This document shows positions 25,790 through 35,732 of a stretch of DNA of 44,549 bases, piece after piece. The stretch is from Bacillus sp. ISL-55. Its GTDB lineage: Bacteria; Bacillota; Bacilli; Bacillales; Cytobacillaceae. The stretch is taken from NCBI RefSeq assembly GCF_018613155.1, contig NZ_JAGGQU010000018.1:139144-183692 (forward strand), given 5' to 3'. Position numbers and translations under genes: made by a program. A model generated the notes under the pieces. It was not told where the DNA came from and did no database searches. It was given only the letters and a program-made list of their open reading frames with translations. Positions within the stretch are counted from its first letter, which is position 1, and each line of letters opens with the position of its first letter.

Positions 25790-26626
25790 TTATCTTTTGA
25801 AATTCCACTCATCAGATTCGTACTTATTTTTGGCCAGTTCATTTACATAATCCAATTCTTCGTCACTTAAGGTGTATGGCTCCAAAATAATTCCCAAACC
25901 ATCTTCAAAACCTTCCTTGAATGCTTTCTTCGCTTCTTCAAGATTAATGTTGCGGTTGCTGATCTCATTAATGGCAACAGCTTTTGTCTTAAAGGCCTTC
26001 TGCATTCTCTCCTTAACTCGGTCATTCGGATACTTGAATAAACTGAAAAGCTTATCCTCATCTAAATCAAGCAAAATAGAGCCATGCTGAAGGATAACCC
26101 CTTTTTGCCGGGTCTGTGCGCTGCCTGCCACTTTTCGTCCCTCAACAACAAGCTCATACCAGCTTGGAGCATCGAAACAAACTGCCGACCGCGGGTTTTT
26201 CAATGCTTCTTTTTCAGTAGAAGTTTTCGGTACAGCAAAATAAGCTTCCAGTCCTAACTTCTGGAACCCTTGTAAAATCCCTTCCGATATCACACGGTAT
26301 GCTTCTGTTACTGTTTTCGGCATTTCTGGGTGTTCTTCAGATACGATCACGCTGTATGTAAGTTCATGTTCATGCAAAACGCCCCTGCCGCCAGTAGGTC
26401 TCCTTACAAAACCAAGACCGTGCTGCTTCACCGCTTCCATATCAATTTCTCTTTCAATCCTTTGGAAATAGCCAACGGATAGTGTCGCCGGGTTCCATCC
26501 ATAAAAACGGACCACCGGAGGAATTTTCCCTGCACCATGCCAATCAAGCAAGGCCTCATCCAGCGCCATATTAAAAGAAGGTGAACAGTCTCCTGAATCA
26601 ATAAATCCCCATACCTCATTATTCAT
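25790..26626 (-). CDS. lipM: Octanoyltransferase LipM
   Basis: Transfers octanoyl from acyl carrier protein to the lipoyl domain of GcvH, the first step of lipoate assembly in Bacillus. The 278-aa protein has the BPL/LPL catalytic fold with [19 protein letters not shown] (75-93), the acyl-enzyme cysteine Cys150 in [13 protein letters not shown] and the conserved Lys165 in GRKVAGSAQ. Cys150 is at the same number as in B. subtilis LipM. The ribosome site (GGGGT) is weak. The nearby glycine cleavage genes use the lipoylated GcvH, so the context fits. Confidence 0.95.
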   Translation of the reverse strand: MNNEVWGFIDSGDCSPSFNMALDEALLDWHGAGKIPPVVRFYGWNPATLSVGYFQRIEREIDMEAVKQHGLGFVRRPTGGRGVLHEHELTYSVIVSEEHPEMPKTVTEAYRVISEGILQGFQKLGLEAYFAVPKTSTEKEALKNPRSAVCFDAPSWYELVVEGRKVAGSAQTRQKGVILQHGSILLDLDEDKLFSLFKYPNDRVKERMQKAFKTKAVAINEISNRNINLEEAKKAFKEGFEDGLGIILEPYTLSDEELDYVNELAKNKYESDEWNFKR

Positions 26627-26733
26627 AAAATTTTTACCCCATTTAAAATAGTTTAAAGCTAAGATTTTTTTAGTCTAACAAAATAAATTTCAAAAGCAAA
26701 GCAAGTTGATTTAAAGAAATTTACTAATTTCCT

Positions 26734-26762
26734 TTGCTCTCTGCCATGAAGGCTTATATAAT
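26734..26762 (+). promoter_or_regulatory. Sigma-A promoter of yqhL
   Basis: TTGCTC, exactly 17 nt, TATAAT on the plus strand, 40 nt upstream of the yqhL start and well placed for it. Confidence 0.75.
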
Positions 26763-26801
26763 TAAAAGTGGCTCAGCTAAGCTTGAAAGGAGAAATATGT
26801 T

Positions 26802-27182
26802 TTGGATACACTTATCTTTTTAATCGTCCTAACAGTTGCGGTTATTCTTTACTCTGTGTTTATGTATTTCCGCCAGAAAAAAATCCTCAAGACCCTGACA
26901 GAGGAAGAATTTATTGCAGGTTACCGTAAAGCGCAGTTAATTGATGTCCGTGAACCGAATGAATTCGCTGGTGGACACATTTTAGGCGCAAGAAATATCC
27001 CGCTTACCCAGCTTAAGACACGCCTGAAGGAAATCAGACCGGACAAGCCAGTCTACCTATACTGCCAGAGCGGATCTCGCAGCGGACGTGCTGCACAGAT
27101 GCTTTACAAAAAAGGCTATAAGGATCTCAACCAGCTACAAGGCGGCTTCAAAAAATGGGGCGGCAAAGTCAAAGCTAAATAA
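26802..27182 (+). CDS. yqhL: Membrane-anchored rhodanese YqhL
   Basis: A 126-aa protein with one N-terminal membrane helix (about residues 3-22) and a cytoplasmic rhodanese domain with LIDVREPNEFAGGHILGA and the active-site loop CQSGSRSGR (Cys88), ending QGGFKKWGG. Likely a sulfur carrier or redox protein. The start is TTG with AAAGGAG about 10 nt upstream; an ATG between them is out of frame and stops after eight codons. The position next to lipM is the same as in B. subtilis. Confidence 0.9.
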   Translation: MDTLIFLIVLTVAVILYSVFMYFRQKKILKTLTEEEFIAGYRKAQLIDVREPNEFAGGHILGARNIPLTQLKTRLKEIRPDKPVYLYCQSGSRSGRAAQMLYKKGYKDLNQLQGGFKKWGGKVKAK

Positions 27183-27201
27183 GCAATAATCCCATAAAAT
27201 T

Positions 27202-27236
27202 ACCCCTCAGCTATGCTGGGGGGTTTAGCTTTTTTA
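27202..27236 (+). terminator. Terminator after yqhL
   Basis: ACCCCTCAGC pairs with GCTGGGGGGT (10 bp, one G-T), loop of 3 nt, followed by a T-rich tract. Array 2 starts about 30 nt beyond. Confidence 0.85.
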
Positions 27237-27268
27237 ATTCAGGAAATAATCAAACTGAATTTTTACCG

Positions 27269-28020
27269 GACCAAGGAAAATTCCTCTTGGTTCGGACAAT
27301 ATCTCGGATTTCCCTCTTTATTTTGTCTGAAGTCATACTAGGTTCAGACAAAACCACAGCTTCTCCTCATTGTTTTGTCTGAAGTGACACCAAGTTCAGA
27401 CATAATCTCAATGTTTCCTCATCATTTTGTCTGAAGTCATACTAGGTTCAGACAAAACCACAGCTTCTCCTCGTTGTTTTGTCTGAAGTGACACCAAGTT
27501 CAGACATAATCTCAATGTTTCCTCATCATTTTGTCTGAATTCATACCAGGTTCGGACATAATCTCAGCTTCTCCTCGTTGTTTTGTCTGAAGTGACACCA
27601 AGTTCAGACAAAGTCTCTGCGCTTCCTCTTAATTTTGTCTGAAGACATACCAGGTTCGGACAAAACCACAGCTTCTCCTCGTTGTTTTGTCTGAAGTGAC
27701 ACCAATTTCAAACAAAATCTCAATGTTTCCTCATCATTTTGTCCGAAGTCATACTAGGTTCGGACAAAACCACAGCTTCTCCTCGTTGTTTTGTCTGAAG
27801 TGACACCAAGTTCAGACATAATCTCCATGTTCCCTCATCATTTTGTCTGAAGTCATACTAGGTTCGGACATAATCTCAGCTTCTCCTCGTTGTTTTGTCT
27901 GAAGTGACACCAATTTCAAACAAAATCTCAATGTTTCCTCATCATTTTGTCTGAAGTCATACTAGGTTCGGACAAAGTCACAGCTACCTCTTCTAACTTT
28001 GTCCGAAGCCTCTAGGATAC
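27269..28020. repeat. Tandem 52-bp stem-loop repeat, array 2
   Basis: Units start at 27321 and every 52 bp to 27997 without a single slip. Each has TTTT, arm GTCTGAA (some GTCCGAA), an 11-nt spacer, arm TTCAGACA or TTCGGACA, then about 22 nt. Thirteen units are complete; a left half-unit (3' arm at 27291) and a right half-unit (5' arm at 27997) border them. Two unit types alternate: one with spacer GTCATACTAGG and linker AAACCACAGCTTCTCCTCGT, the other with spacer GTGACACCAAG and linker TAATCTCAATGTTTCCTCAT, giving a 104-bp higher period. It lies between the converging yqhL and gcvPB genes, outside both terminators. A GGAAAATTCCTC palindrome marks its left edge. The 900-nt gap contains no gene. 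Confidence 0.95.
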
Positions 28021-28039
28021 ATCACCACAACAGGTTCAA

Positions 28040-28076
28040 TAAAAAAAGTCCTGCCAATAACAAACCTGGCAGGACT
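28040..28076 (-). terminator. Terminator after gcvPB
   Basis: AGTCCTGCCA pairs with TGGCAGGACT (10 bp), followed on the minus strand by a run of U. It ends the glycine cleavage operon. Confidence 0.9.
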
Positions 28077-28085
28077 CTTATCATA

Positions 28086-29549
28086 CTATTCTGCTTTCTG
28101 GTAGCGCAAAATCGGCTTCCTTGCAGCTGTGGTTTCATCCATTCTGCCGACCACTGTGGAGTGTGGCGCTTCCTGAACGATCTCTGGATTCTCTTCTGCT
28201 TCTTTGGCGATCTGGATCATCGCGTCGATGAAGGCATCGAGGGTTTCCTTAGATTCTGTTTCTGTCGGCTCGATCATGATTGCCTCTTCCACATTCAATG
28301 GGAAGTAGATTGTCGGCGGGTGATAGCCGAAGTCAAGCAGGCGTTTTGCGATATCCAATGTACGGACGCCAAGCTTCTTCTGGCGCTTGCCGCTTAGTAC
28401 GAATTCGTGCTTGCAATGCCTGTTGAATGGCAGGTCATAGTACTCTGCAAGTCTTCTCATCATATAGTTCGCGTTCAGCACTGCATACTCCGTCACGGCC
28501 TTCAAGCCATCAGGACCCATTGTGCGGATGTAGGTATATGCACGTACATTGATGCCGAAGTTGCCAAAGTATGGCTTAACCCTTCCGATTGACTGCGGAC
28601 GGTCGTAGTCGAACTTATAAACGCCATCCTGCTTTGTCAAGATTGGCTTTGGCAGGAATGGAATCAAATCTGCTTTGACACCGACTGGTCCTGAACCTGG
28701 ACCGCCGCCGCCGTGTGGGCCTGTGAATGTCTTATGAAGGTTCAAGTGAACAACGTCGAAGCCCATGTCGCCAGGACGTGCCTTCGACATAACAGCGTTA
28801 AGGTTCGCTCCATCATAGTAAAGCTTTCCGCCTGCGCCATGGACGATTTCAGCCATTTCAAGAATGTTTTCTTCGAATAGACCAAGAGTGTTCGGGTTAG
28901 TCAGCATTAATGCCGCTGTATCTTCACCGACAACCTTCTTCAGGTCTTCCAAATCAACAAGGCCGTTTTCATCTGATTTTACAGTGATCGTCTCAAAACC
29001 AGCTACTGTTGCGGATGCTGGGTTTGTTCCGTGAGCGGAGTCAGGAACGATTACCTTCGTACGCTTGTCGTCACCATTTGCTTCGTGATAAGCGCGGATC
29101 ATCATCAAGCCCGTCCACTCGCCGTGTGCACCGGCTGCCGGCTGAAGAGTCACTTCGTCCATGCCAGTGATTTCAATCAGGTGTTCCTGCAAGTCGTACA
29201 TCAATTCAAGCGCACCCTGGACAGAACTTTCATCCTGCAATGGATGCAAATGTGCAAAACCATTGAAGCGCGCAACATTTTCATTCATCTTTGGATTATA
29301 TTTCATCGTACATGATCCAAGCGGATAGAACCCGGAATCAACGCCGTGGTTGCGCTTGGATAGTGCAGTATAATGGCGCATGATATCAAGCTCGGAAGCC
29401 TCTGGAAGTTCTGGTTCTTCTTCGCGAAGGAATCCTTCTGGCAATAGCTCAGATAAGTCGGCTTCTGGAATATCCATTTCCGGCAGGCTGTATCCTACAC
29501 GGCCCGGTGTACTTAATTCAAAAATGAGTGGCTGATCTTCCTTATGCAT
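28086..29549 (-). CDS. gcvPB: Glycine dehydrogenase (decarboxylating), subunit 2
   Basis: PLP-binding subunit of the P-protein, which decarboxylates glycine and passes aminomethyl to lipoyl-GcvH. The 487-aa protein has [33 protein letters not shown], and the PLP lysine in [20 protein letters not shown]. The ATG of MHKEDQPL follows GGGGGAT by 5 nt and overlaps the end of gcvPA by 8 nt, so the two halves are made together. Third and last gene of the operon. Confidence 0.97.
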   Translation of the reverse strand: MHKEDQPLIFELSTPGRVGYSLPEMDIPEADLSELLPEGFLREEEPELPEASELDIMRHYTALSKRNHGVDSGFYPLGSCTMKYNPKMNENVARFNGFAHLHPLQDESSVQGALELMYDLQEHLIEITGMDEVTLQPAAGAHGEWTGLMMIRAYHEANGDDKRTKVIVPDSAHGTNPASATVAGFETITVKSDENGLVDLEDLKKVVGEDTAALMLTNPNTLGLFEENILEMAEIVHGAGGKLYYDGANLNAVMSKARPGDMGFDVVHLNLHKTFTGPHGGGGPGSGPVGVKADLIPFLPKPILTKQDGVYKFDYDRPQSIGRVKPYFGNFGINVRAYTYIRTMGPDGLKAVTEYAVLNANYMMRRLAEYYDLPFNRHCKHEFVLSGKRQKKLGVRTLDIAKRLLDFGYHPPTIYFPLNVEEAIMIEPTETESKETLDAFIDAMIQIAKEAEENPEIVQEAPHSTVVGRMDETTAARKPILRYQKAE

Positions 29550-30888
29550 TGATATCCCCCATTTCCTTAACAAATGTATCGATTTCTTCTTTTGTTCTTA
29601 ATTCAGTTATCGCAACAAGCATGTGGTTTTCGAAATTGGAATCATCACGTCCAAGGTCATAGCCGCCGATTATGCCTTTTTCAAGAAGCATTTGGTTGAC
29701 TTCTTTTACCGGCTTATTCAGCTTGACAACGAACTCATTGAAAGTAGGTCCATCAAATGCGATTTCGAAGCCATTCTCTTTAAAAGCTTTCTTCGCATAA
29801 TGAGCTTTTTGAATATTGGCCACAGCCATTTCGCGAACGCCTTTTTTGCCAAGAGCAGTCATCGCTACTGAGGCAGCAAGTGCATTCAATGCCTGGTTTG
29901 AACAAATATTGGAAGTCGCTTTGTCACGGCGGATATGCTGTTCTCTCGCCTGAAGCGTCAATACGAATCCGCGGCGGCCCTGGTCATCCTTTGTCTGGCC
30001 GACTAGTCTGCCTGGAACTTTTCTCATGAGCTTTCCTGATACAGCGAAGTATCCACAGTGAGGGCCGCCGAATGCTGTCGGGATTCCGAAAGGCTGGGCG
30101 TCTCCAGTAACGATATCAGCACCGAACTTCCCTGGAGGCGTTAATGCTCCAAGTGCAAGCGGGTTACTTGATACAACGAACAATGATTTATTCTCATGTG
30201 CGATTGCTTCAATTTCCTTCATTGATTCAATGCTGCCGAAGAAGTTTGGATACTGAACGATGACAGCAGCTACTTCTTCACTTGCCATATCCTTCAGTGC
30301 TTCGAGGTCCGTTACGCCATCCTTGTGGGGTACTTCCACAACGTCAATATATTGACCTTTGGCGTATGATTTTACGACATCCTTGTATTCAGGATGGACA
30401 GCACTTGAAATCAAGACTTTCTTACGTCTTGTATGGCCTGCACTAAGCATCGCTGCTTCAGCAAGAGCTGTTCCACCGTCATACATGGATGAATTTGCTA
30501 CTTCCATGCCAGTCAATTCACAGATCATCGTCTGGAATTCAAAGATTGCCTGAAGTTCACCCTGGGAAATCTCTGGCTGGTAAGGTGTATAAGCAGTGTA
30601 AAACTCTGAGCGTGAAAGAACATGGTCAACAATTACTGGAATGTAGTGATCATATACACCAGCGCCTATAAATGAAGTATTCATTTTTAAATCGGCATTT
30701 TTTGCAGCCATCTTTGTCAGTTCTTTCATTAGAGCTGTTTCAGACTTGGCTGGTTTGATGTTGTATTCTCCGGCAAAACGGACTTTTTCAGGAATATCGC
30801 TGAACAGTTCATCGATCGATGAAACGCCGATGCTTTCCAACATTGCGGTTTTATCACTTTCAGTCAGCGGTAAATAGCGATGCTTCAT
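29542..30888 (-). CDS. gcvPA: Glycine dehydrogenase (decarboxylating), subunit 1
   Basis: N-terminal half of the P-protein in organisms with a split enzyme. The 448-aa protein starts [21 protein letters not shown] and has [53 protein letters not shown] and [19 protein letters not shown] (each in part). It lacks the PLP lysine, which is in subunit 2, as expected. It follows gcvT by 22 nt and overlaps gcvPB. Confidence 0.97.
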   Translation of the reverse strand: MKHRYLPLTESDKTAMLESIGVSSIDELFSDIPEKVRFAGEYNIKPAKSETALMKELTKMAAKNADLKMNTSFIGAGVYDHYIPVIVDHVLSRSEFYTAYTPYQPEISQGELQAIFEFQTMICELTGMEVANSSMYDGGTALAEAAMLSAGHTRRKKVLISSAVHPEYKDVVKSYAKGQYIDVVEVPHKDGVTDLEALKDMASEEVAAVIVQYPNFFGSIESMKEIEAIAHENKSLFVVSSNPLALGALTPPGKFGADIVTGDAQPFGIPTAFGGPHCGYFAVSGKLMRKVPGRLVGQTKDDQGRRGFVLTLQAREQHIRRDKATSNICSNQALNALAASVAMTALGKKGVREMAVANIQKAHYAKKAFKENGFEIAFDGPTFNEFVVKLNKPVKEVNQMLLEKGIIGGYDLGRDDSNFENHMLVAITELRTKEEIDTFVKEMGDINA

Positions 30889-30910
30889 AACTTTTTCCCC
30901 TCTCCGGCTT

Positions 30911-32017
30911 TTACTTTTTATCTCTTTTATAAAAAGGTGTAGCTGAAACAGCAGCTTTTAAGCGTTTTCCGCGGATTTCAACTTCCACTTCGTTACCTAA
31001 CTCAGTTTCTTTTGCATCAATCAGTGCAAGCCCGATATTTTTCTTGAGCGTCGGGGATTGCGTGCCAGTCGTTACTTCGCCAATCTGAGTATCACCTTTG
31101 AAAACGGGATAACCATGGCGCGGGATTCCCCTGTCGATCATTTCAATACCAACAAGCTTCCTAGGCAGACCATTTTCTTTTTGCTGCTTAAGTGCTTCTT
31201 TTCCAATGAAATCAGCTTCTTTATTCAGCTTGACCGCGAAGCCTATTCCAGCTTCAAGCGGGCTGATCTCAGATGAAAGCTCCTGGCCGTACAAAGCCAG
31301 ATTAGCTTCAAAGCGAAGTGTATCCCTGGCACCCAGGCCGCATGGAATGACACCCTCATCTTTGCCTGCTTCAAGGATTTCCTTCCAGAGGTTTGCAGCA
31401 TCCTTTGAATCGCAGTAAATTTCGAATCCATCTTCGCCTGTGTATCCTGTTCGTGATACAAGCGCTTTCTTGCCGTTCAGGTCAACTTCCTCACTGAACT
31501 TGAAGAAACCAATTGTGCTTAAGTCATGATCCTTTGCCAACTTTTGAAGGACTCCCTCAGCAAGCGGTCCCTGCAGGGCAAGCTGCGCCATGCCTTCGGA
31601 CAGATTCTTAATTTGCACATTGCCTTCAAGGTGATCTTGCATCCAATCGAAATCTTTTTCGATATTGGAAGCATTCACTACAAGAAGATAATGCTCATCC
31701 TCGAGTTTATAAATTAACAAATCATCAACAGTGCCGCCGGTCTCATAACACATTGCTGTATATTGGGCTCCGCCGTTTTTAAGCTTTGAAACATCATTCG
31801 TCATCATTTTTTGTAGATATTCAAGACTATCGGGGCCTTTCACCTCGATTTCTCCCATATGAGAAACATCGAATAGACCAGCTTTTGTCCTAACTGCTTC
31901 ATGCTCTTCCTTTATGCTTGAAAATTGGACCGGAAGCTCCCAGCCTCCAAAATCAACCGTCTTCCCACCGTATTCCTTGTAAACTTCAAATAGCGGTGTT
32001 CGTTTTAATTCACTCAT
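30911..32017 (-). CDS. gcvT: Aminomethyltransferase (T-protein)
   Basis: Transfers the methylene from aminomethyl-GcvH to tetrahydrofolate, releasing ammonia; the product feeds the FolD step encoded in the same window. The 368-aa protein has [32 protein letters not shown], the [19 protein letters not shown] block, [33 protein letters not shown] and the OB-like C-terminal domain. First gene of gcvT-gcvPA-gcvPB, behind a glycine riboswitch. Confidence 0.97.
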   Translation of the reverse strand: MSELKRTPLFEVYKEYGGKTVDFGGWELPVQFSSIKEEHEAVRTKAGLFDVSHMGEIEVKGPDSLEYLQKMMTNDVSKLKNGGAQYTAMCYETGGTVDDLLIYKLEDEHYLLVVNASNIEKDFDWMQDHLEGNVQIKNLSEGMAQLALQGPLAEGVLQKLAKDHDLSTIGFFKFSEEVDLNGKKALVSRTGYTGEDGFEIYCDSKDAANLWKEILEAGKDEGVIPCGLGARDTLRFEANLALYGQELSSEISPLEAGIGFAVKLNKEADFIGKEALKQQKENGLPRKLVGIEMIDRGIPRHGYPVFKGDTQIGEVTTGTQSPTLKKNIGLALIDAKETELGNEVEVEIRGKRLKAAVSATPFYKRDKK

Positions 32018-32099
32018 TATGTATCCCCCTTCGTCCTATAGCTAAAAACCAGTTTTCGCCCACGTTCTAGTGAGTCAAAATACTCTGTCAATGGACCAT

Positions 32100-32144
32100 A
32101 AAAAAGGACAGAGTCCCCCCCTGAATCTGAGAAGGTCTCTGTCC
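32100..32144 (-). terminator. Riboswitch-linked hairpin before gcvT
   Basis: GGACAGAG pairs with CTCTGTCC, followed on the minus strand by six U. The 5' arm is also the last stem strand of the second glycine aptamer, which is how glycine binding can prevent termination. Confidence 0.85.
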
Positions 32145-32301
32145 TTTCACCTGAAAGTTTACCTGTTTAGGCTTTCCCCTTGGGTGGCTCCCACTAATAA
32201 AGCGCTCTCCAGAGATGCGTCAAACAAGAGTTCTTTTGCCTGAGAGATTCACAAAGTTTGCTTGCTCCTTCGGCGCTACGTAAGTAGTCTCTCCCCTTGT
32301 T
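32137..32301 (-). promoter_or_regulatory. Tandem glycine riboswitch
   Basis: Two consecutive aptamers on the minus strand. The first starts GGGGAGAGACTAC, has GCGCCGAAGGAGCAAGC and CTCAGGCAAAAGAACTC. The second starts CTCTGGAGAGCGC, has GGGAGCCACCCAAGGGG and AAAGCC, and closes with CTTTCAGGTGAAAGGACAG. These are the hallmark segments of the gcvT element. Glycine binding should turn on the gcv operon by disrupting the terminator at 32100-32144. The rest of 32018-32480 has the gcvT leader, the riboswitch promoter region (no box I trust) and the yqhH promoter region. Confidence 0.95.
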
Positions 32302-32480
32302 GTCATCCGCATTTATATTATTTTCACAATTGGGCATGCTAGACGTTATTACACATGTCTGTAAACTGACTATTTAAAGCTATAAAATGACAAATTTCAA
32401 AACATTCAAAAGCTAACTTCATCCTACCATTAGAGAGCCAATTTCGGCAATATATTTATACTTTAAAAGAGGTGGATAAA

Positions 32481-34169
32481 ATGACCGTTCAAATTAACTT
32501 TGATTCTTCCTGGCAGGACGAAATGGCTGAAAGAATTGAGAATGACGGCCCATGGGGAAATTGGGAGCTCTATAAGCTTGCCGTTGAGATAGAAAAGCAT
32601 ACCATTATCCCGGAATTCGAGGGACTTCAGGCACCGGCGCATTTGCCAGAACTCACTCCTTTGCCACATCAGCTGGAGGTAGCAAAGCAGGTCGTTGAGA
32701 ACATGAACGGAAAAGCAATACTGGCTGATGAAGTTGGTCTGGGGAAAACAATCGAGGCTGGATTGATTTTAAAAGAATACATGATCAGGGGTCTGGTCAA
32801 AAAAGTATTGATCCTTGTTCCTGCCTCCCTTGTCTCTCAGTGGGCCATGGAGTTGAATACCAAATTCCATATCCCTGCCATTGCCCAGAAGAAAAGCTAC
32901 GTTTGGGAGCAGTGTGATGTTGTCGTATCTTCAATTGACACGGCGAAACGCGCGCCGCACAAGGATATCATCAACAACTTAAATTATGACCTTATCATTA
33001 TTGATGAAGCTCACAAGCTAAAAAATAACAAAACAAAAAACTATGAATTTGTCCAAAATCTTAAGAAGAGATTTTGTCTTCTGCTTACAGCAACACCGAT
33101 ACAAAACCGGATTGAAGAAATTTTCAATCTCGTTTCACTCTTAAAACCAGGACATCTGGGCAGTGAATCGGTATTCTATGACAAGTATAAGAAGGATGCC
33201 AGATCTGTTAATGATGATGAACACCTTAGGGAACTGGTCAATAAAGTAATGATCCGCAACAGGCGCTCTGATACCGGAATCGAATGGACTAAACGCCATG
33301 TAGAGACTATTCCTATCCACTTCTCAGAAGAAGAGCGGGCACTGTACGATTCGGTTCAAACCTTAAGAGGTGCTGAAGCCGGTCTCAGCTCCAGTCAATT
33401 CTCGTTAATGACACTTCAACGGGAAGCTTGCAGCAGCAGGGAAGCTGTTTTCTACACCCTCAGGAACATGCTTCAAAGACAGGAGAATCCATCAGTGGGA
33501 TTCCAGAATACTATCGCCCAGCTGATAAAACGCGTCGAGGGGGTTACGAAAAACTCTAAGGCTGAAAAAGCGCTTGAATTAATAAAGCAGATTGATGACA
33601 AAGTGATTATTTTTACCGAATACAGGGCCACACAGCTATACCTTCAATGGTTTTTGAAGCAGCATGGCATCACTTCTGTTCCATTTCGTGGAGGATTCAA
33701 ACGCGGCAAAAAGGATTGGATGAGGGAGTTATTCCAGAAGAATGTCCAGGTCCTGATCGCAACAGAAGCGGGCGGTGAAGGAATTAACCTGCAATTCTGC
33801 AGCCACATCATCAACTTTGACCTCCCCTGGAATCCGATGAGACTTGAACAAAGAATCGGAAGGATTCATCGCCTCGGGCAGGAAAAAGATGTAAAAATAT
33901 ATAATTTCGCGACAAAAGATACAGTTGAAGAACATGTCCTGAAACTGCTATACGAAAAAATCAACCTTTTCGAAAAAGTTATCGGTGAACTTGATGATAT
34001 TCTTACGAAATTGGAATTTGGGAATATCGAAGATCATTTGACCGATATTTTCGGAAAATCGACTTCTGAAGGGGAGATTCGGATCAAGATGGAAAACCTG
34101 ACATCGATGATTCAGTTCGCAGAGGAAATGAAGGAGGGAAATCAGCGTGCAGCAACCGGAAATCCATAA
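32481..34169 (+). CDS. yqhH: SNF2-family helicase YqhH
   Basis: ATP-dependent DNA or chromatin-like remodelling protein of the SNF2/RapA superfamily. The 562-aa protein has motif I LADEVGLGKTIEAG (about 73-86), motif II IIDEAHKLKN (about 172-181), motif III LLLTATPIQN and, in the second RecA lobe, ATEAGGEGINLQ and RLEQRIGRIHRLGQ. The ATG lies 5 nt after AGAGGTGG; three codons of upstream frame are not needed. It overlaps yqhG by 23 nt, so the two are cotranslated, as in B. subtilis. Exact role unknown. Confidence 0.93.
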   Translation: MTVQINFDSSWQDEMAERIENDGPWGNWELYKLAVEIEKHTIIPEFEGLQAPAHLPELTPLPHQLEVAKQVVENMNGKAILADEVGLGKTIEAGLILKEYMIRGLVKKVLILVPASLVSQWAMELNTKFHIPAIAQKKSYVWEQCDVVVSSIDTAKRAPHKDIINNLNYDLIIIDEAHKLKNNKTKNYEFVQNLKKRFCLLLTATPIQNRIEEIFNLVSLLKPGHLGSESVFYDKYKKDARSVNDDEHLRELVNKVMIRNRRSDTGIEWTKRHVETIPIHFSEEERALYDSVQTLRGAEAGLSSSQFSLMTLQREACSSREAVFYTLRNMLQRQENPSVGFQNTIAQLIKRVEGVTKNSKAEKALELIKQIDDKVIIFTEYRATQLYLQWFLKQHGITSVPFRGGFKRGKKDWMRELFQKNVQVLIATEAGGEGINLQFCSHIINFDLPWNPMRLEQRIGRIHRLGQEKDVKIYNFATKDTVEEHVLKLLYEKINLFEKVIGELDDILTKLEFGNIEDHLTDIFGKSTSEGEIRIKMENLTSMIQFAEEMKEGNQRAATGNP

Positions 34170-34935
34170 TTTTCTCGAAAAATATTTTACCGCGAATAAC
34201 TGTGACTTAATGGAGAATAACAAGGGATATATGACAGTACAGTTAACTGTTGATCTTGATAAGGAATTGATGAACCGCCCTTTTTACTGGCATTACCTCG
34301 AGAAAACGGGCGGCGTTCCCAATCCAATGAAGCTGACCTTCATTACCAATAAACAGAAGGCACCAGACGATATCAAAGGTGAGGTCATCCACTTTGGGTC
34401 ACCTCGCCTTCATCAAATCTTTGCATCGACAAAAAATCTTGCCGGATATATACGATTGTATCAAAACAACCAATTTCCTACCCAGACACCGCTTATACCC
34501 TGGATAGGGTTGAATATGAAAATATCGTATCAATGTGACAGGAAGCGGGATGTTTTCCATTCGATCGGCCTGCAGCTGATCAACGGAATGATGGTAGAAG
34601 ATTTTCATGACAAACTATTGAAGCTGCCGCTGAATTCAAAAATTCCTGATTATGCTTATACTCTTTCTCCATTAATAAAGCCAAAAAGCGGAGTTAACAG
34701 GATTCAGTCTTTTTTGACAACAAGGGTAGAGCAAGAGGATCACACCTGGGCAGAAGAGGCAAGAAAACGCTGGCAGAAGGACCTGGAATTGCTCCATCAC
34801 TTTTATGAAGACGAAGAAGAAGAGTCTGAAAGCTTTAAAACTGAAAAAGCTGCATTACAGGAGCAATATGAACCGAAGGTCAATATCGAAATCGTCAACG
34901 GCGGATTATTTTATTTAACAGAAAATGCTTTATGA
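34147..34935 (+). CDS. yqhG: YqhG family protein
   Basis: A 262-aa protein of the DUF3907-like YqhG group that always follows the SNF2 helicase YqhH in Bacillus; function unknown, presumably a partner of the helicase. Visible blocks: EIHNFLEKYFTANNCDL, NRPFYWHYLEKTGGVPNPM, IHFGSPRLHQIF, PLIPWIGLNMKISYQCDRK. A Glu-rich helix lies near 215-235. There is no signal peptide or membrane segment. The start is GTG, with GGAGGG 8 nt upstream inside the yqhH end. The DUF number is from memory. Confidence 0.85.
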   Translation: MQQPEIHNFLEKYFTANNCDLMENNKGYMTVQLTVDLDKELMNRPFYWHYLEKTGGVPNPMKLTFITNKQKAPDDIKGEVIHFGSPRLHQIFASTKNLAGYIRLYQNNQFPTQTPLIPWIGLNMKISYQCDRKRDVFHSIGLQLINGMMVEDFHDKLLKLPLNSKIPDYAYTLSPLIKPKSGVNRIQSFLTTRVEQEDHTWAEEARKRWQKDLELLHHFYEDEEEESESFKTEKAALQEQYEPKVNIEIVNGGLFYLTENAL

Positions 34936-34948
34936 GTGATCCTGCAGC

Positions 34949-34982
34949 AAAAAAACAAACCCGGCTATCGCTTTAGCCGGGC
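34949..34982. terminator. Bidirectional terminator between yqhG and yqzE
   Basis: CCCGGCTA pairs with TAGCCGGG (8 bp); the minus strand has a strong U-run after it, the plus strand only a weak one. It mainly ends the yqzE transcript. Confidence 0.8.
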
Positions 34983-34989
34983 TTACCAA

Positions 34990-35175
34990 TTATTTGTTCT
35001 TTTTCTTTTTCATGCTCGACATCAACATGAACGGCAGGATGCCAAACCACCTGAACAAGAAGGTAGCTTCCGCTTCTTTTTTCGCCTGCTTCATCTTCCG
35101 GCGTTCTTCCTTAGGTTGATCAATATATTTTACAACAGTCTGGGTAAGGTATTTAACATAATCATTTGTTTTCAT
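34990..35175 (-). CDS. yqzE: YqzE family protein
   Basis: A 61-aa basic protein that matches the YqzE family found after the comG genes in Bacillus: MKTNDYVKYLTQTVVKYIDQ followed by PKEERRKMKQ, a short hydrophobic stretch FLFRWFGILPFML and a Lys-rich end. The hydrophobic stretch may lie on the membrane. Function unknown. The ATG of MKTND follows AAGGATGGTG; a longer version would add six residues. Here aroK separates it from comGG. Confidence 0.8.
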   Translation of the reverse strand: MKTNDYVKYLTQTVVKYIDQPKEERRKMKQAKKEAEATFLFRWFGILPFMLMSSMKKKKNK

Positions 35176-35216
35176 GGTTACACCATCCTTCATACTTTAT
35201 AAAGTATAACCACGAC

Positions 35217-35717
35217 TTACTTTTTCATACGCCGAATGATTTCATCGGTGATTATTGAAACTGATTTACCGGTTACATTGACCTCAATATTTGCAGCCTC
35301 TCGATATAATGGAAGCCTGAGATGGTACAGTTTTTCAGCAGCTCCCAAGTTGTCTTGACTTAATAACGGCCTGGTATCGTCATCTTTCAGCCTCTCCATA
35401 ATGGTGCTGAAATCTGCATTCAAGAATACTACATTCATTTTTTCTTTTAAGAACAATCTGTTCTTTTCCGAGCCAATAATTCCTCCTCCGGTGGAGACAA
35501 CGGCATTACCTAAAGGCATAGAATGTAAAACTTCAGACTCCAGATTACGGAATTTTTCTTCACCATCAATGTCAAAAATTTGTTTTATAGTCTTGCCTGC
35601 CAACTTGACAATCTCACGGTCTGTGTCGTATACGTCTATTTCCAGCTTTTCAGCCAGTTCCTGTGATACGGTAGTCTTGCCAGACCCCATGAATCCAATT
35701 AAATATATAGCTTCCAT
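35217..35717 (-). CDS. aroK: Shikimate kinase
   Basis: Phosphorylates shikimate with ATP. The 166-aa protein has the P-loop GFMGSGKTT (8-16), DTDREIVKLAGKTIKQIF (shikimate-site DxD), FRNLESEVL, the GGG loop VSTGGGIIG and the lid region RPLL. The ATG of MEAIYL is chosen; an in-frame GTG four codons upstream overlaps its GGGTGAT site. The stop of comGG is 15 nt upstream, so aroK is probably transcribed with the comG operon, an arrangement that differs from B. subtilis. Confidence 0.94.
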   Translation of the reverse strand: MEAIYLIGFMGSGKTTVSQELAEKLEIDVYDTDREIVKLAGKTIKQIFDIDGEEKFRNLESEVLHSMPLGNAVVSTGGGIIGSEKNRLFLKEKMNVVFLNADFSTIMERLKDDDTRPLLSQDNLGAAEKLYHLRLPLYREAANIEVNVTGKSVSIITDEIIRRMKK

Positions 35718-35732
35718 ATCTTTAATCACCCG

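Noticed and set aside
28086-32017. Antisense open frames across gcv genes and other conserved genes
   Set aside because: They mirror strongly conserved coding sequence on the other strand and have no ribosome sites or family features.
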